NCBI GenBank assembly: GCA_045530865.1
Contig: JAZSCX010000022.1
Location: 1-14,433 of the forward strand
Length of the DNA: 14,433 nucleotides
Origin: Avoscillospira sp045530865
GTDB taxonomy: Bacteria; Bacillota; Clostridia; Oscillospirales; Oscillospiraceae
Direction of reading: 5' to 3'
Shown here piece by piece: positions 13,502 through 14,433 of this stretch. The position numbers and the translations under genes are program-made. Position 1 is the stretch's first letter, and each line of letters opens with the position of its first letter. The notes beneath the pieces were generated by a model that was given only the letters and a program-made list of their open reading frames with translations, was not told where the DNA came from and did not search any database.

Positions 13502-14433
13502 ATGGCAAAGCAGAAATTTGTTAAAGACAAGCCCCACGTAAACATCGGCACCATCGGTCACGTCGACCATGGCAAGACCACCCTGACCGCTGCTATCACC
13601 AAGTATCTGGGCCTGCAGGGCAAGGCTGACTACGTTGATTACTCCACCATCGACAAGGCTCCTGAAGAGCGCGAGCGTGGTATCACCATCAACACTGCAC
13701 ACGTCGAGTATCAGACCGAAGCTCGTCACTATGCTCACGTTGACTGCCCGGGTCACGCCGACTACATTAAGAACATGATTACCGGTGCTGCTCAGATGGA
13801 CGGCGCTATTCTGGTTATCGCTGCTACCGATGGCCCCATGGCTCAGACCAAGGAGCACATCCTGCTGGCCCGTCAGGTCGGCGTTCCTGCTATCGTTGTT
13901 TTCCTGAACAAGTGCGATCAGGTTGATGACGAAGAGCTGCTCGAGCTGGTCGAGATGGAAGTCCGTGAGACTCTGAGCTACTATGACTTCCCTGGCGATG
14001 ACATTCCCATCATCAAGGGTTCCGCTCTGTTTGCTGTTACCAATGAGTCCGGCAACCCCGCTGACCCCGACTTCGCTTGCATCAAGGAACTGATGGATGC
14101 TGTCGACTCCTATATCCCCACTCCCGACCGTAAGGCTGACATGCCCTTCCTGATGCCCGTCGAAGACGTCTTCACCATCTCCGGCCGTGGTACCGTCGCT
14201 ACCGGCCGTGTCGAGCGTGGCCAGATCAAGAAGAACGAGCCTGTTGAAATCGTTGGTCTGAACGAAGAGTCCCGTTCCACCGTCGTTACCGACATCGAAA
14301 TGTTCCACAAGCTGATGGATTACGCAGAAGCCGGCGATAACATCGGTGCTCTGCTCCGCGGCGTTGACAAGAAGTCCATCGAGCGTGGCCAGGTTCTGGC
14401 TAAGCCCGGCTCCATCAAGCCTCTGACCAAGTT
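13502..14433 (+). CDS. tuf: Translation elongation factor Tu (3' end outside the window)
   Basis: The first 310 codons of EF-Tu; the frame is still open at the window end, so roughly 85 or more C-terminal residues are missing. EF-Tu carries aminoacyl-tRNA to the ribosome as a ternary complex with GTP. Motifs are G1 GHVDHGKT (19-26), Thr62 in switch I (RGITINTAH), G3 DCPGH (81-85), G4 NKCD (136-139) and G5 GSAL (173-176). Domain II begins near residue 210 with PVEDVFTISGRGTVATGRVERG-type sequence (seen in two blocks). ATG 13502 has AAGGAGG at 13485-13491, 10-nt spacing. Highly biased codons indicate strong expression. Confidence 0.98.
   Translation, partial: MAKQKFVKDKPHVNIGTIGHVDHGKTTLTAAITKYLGLQGKADYVDYSTIDKAPEERERGITINTAHVEYQTEARHYAHVDCPGHADYIKNMITGAAQMDGAILVIAATDGPMAQTKEHILLARQVGVPAIVVFLNKCDQVDDEELLELVEMEVRETLSYYDFPGDDIPIIKGSALFAVTNESGNPADPDFACIKELMDAVDSYIPTPDRKADMPFLMPVEDVFTISGRGTVATGRVERGQIKKNEPVEIVGLNEESRSTVVTDIEMFHKLMDYAEAGDNIGALLRGVDKKSIERGQVLAKPGSIKPLTK

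Noticed and set aside
13499..14308. 269-codon minus-strand open frame opposite tuf
   Set aside because: Antisense shadow of EF-Tu, which matches its family throughout.
1..14433. CRISPR arrays, insertion sequences, prophage or toxin-antitoxin modules
   Set aside because: No direct repeats, transposase, integrase or related motifs were seen; the content is housekeeping.

Overview
The window looks like a core chromosomal segment of a Gram-positive, Firmicutes-type bacterium, most likely a Clostridia member of the Oscillospiraceae/Ruminococcaceae kind. The grounds are an ECF-type thiamine permease ThiT under a TPP riboswitch, a stand-alone RecD2 helicase, an L7Ae-type small protein heading the str operon, the NKCD form of the EF-Tu G4 motif, strong AGGAGG ribosome binding sites and moderate G+C. 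The genus is inference. I see no phage, IS, CRISPR or tRNA/rRNA genes.

Left arm, minus strand (1-4300). A fused ABC exporter half-transporter sits at the divergent centre. Below it lie an amidohydrolase of the PF04909 type and radC, 4 nt apart. Next comes thiT, which has its own consensus promoter, a TPP aptamer, a terminator hairpin as expression platform, and a strong 11-bp terminator after the gene.

Middle, plus strand (4300-9770). A short RluA-family pseudouridine synthase overlaps an O6-alkylguanine-DNA alkyltransferase. A small unrecognised membrane-anchored protein follows. Its stop codon lies inside a terminator hairpin that also carries the -35 of the next promoter. That promoter serves recD2, comFC and mreB, which are packed with overlaps or gaps under 10 nt.

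Right arm, plus strand (9850-14433). The str operon comprises an L7Ae/YbxF-type protein, rpsL, rpsG, fusA and tuf (cut by the window end). It starts from a near-consensus promoter with AT-rich sequence upstream. Here it follows mreB, not rpoB-rpoC as in Bacillus. The untranslated gaps before rpsL (89 nt) and between rpsL and rpsG (157 nt) contain perfect or near-perfect hairpins, and tuf has its own promoter. These spacers are the best candidates for undescribed regulation; otherwise the window is ordinary housekeeping DNA.

Themes: thiamine uptake under feedback control, DNA repair and processing (RadC, Ogt, RecD2, ComFC), cell shape (MreB), RNA modification and translation.
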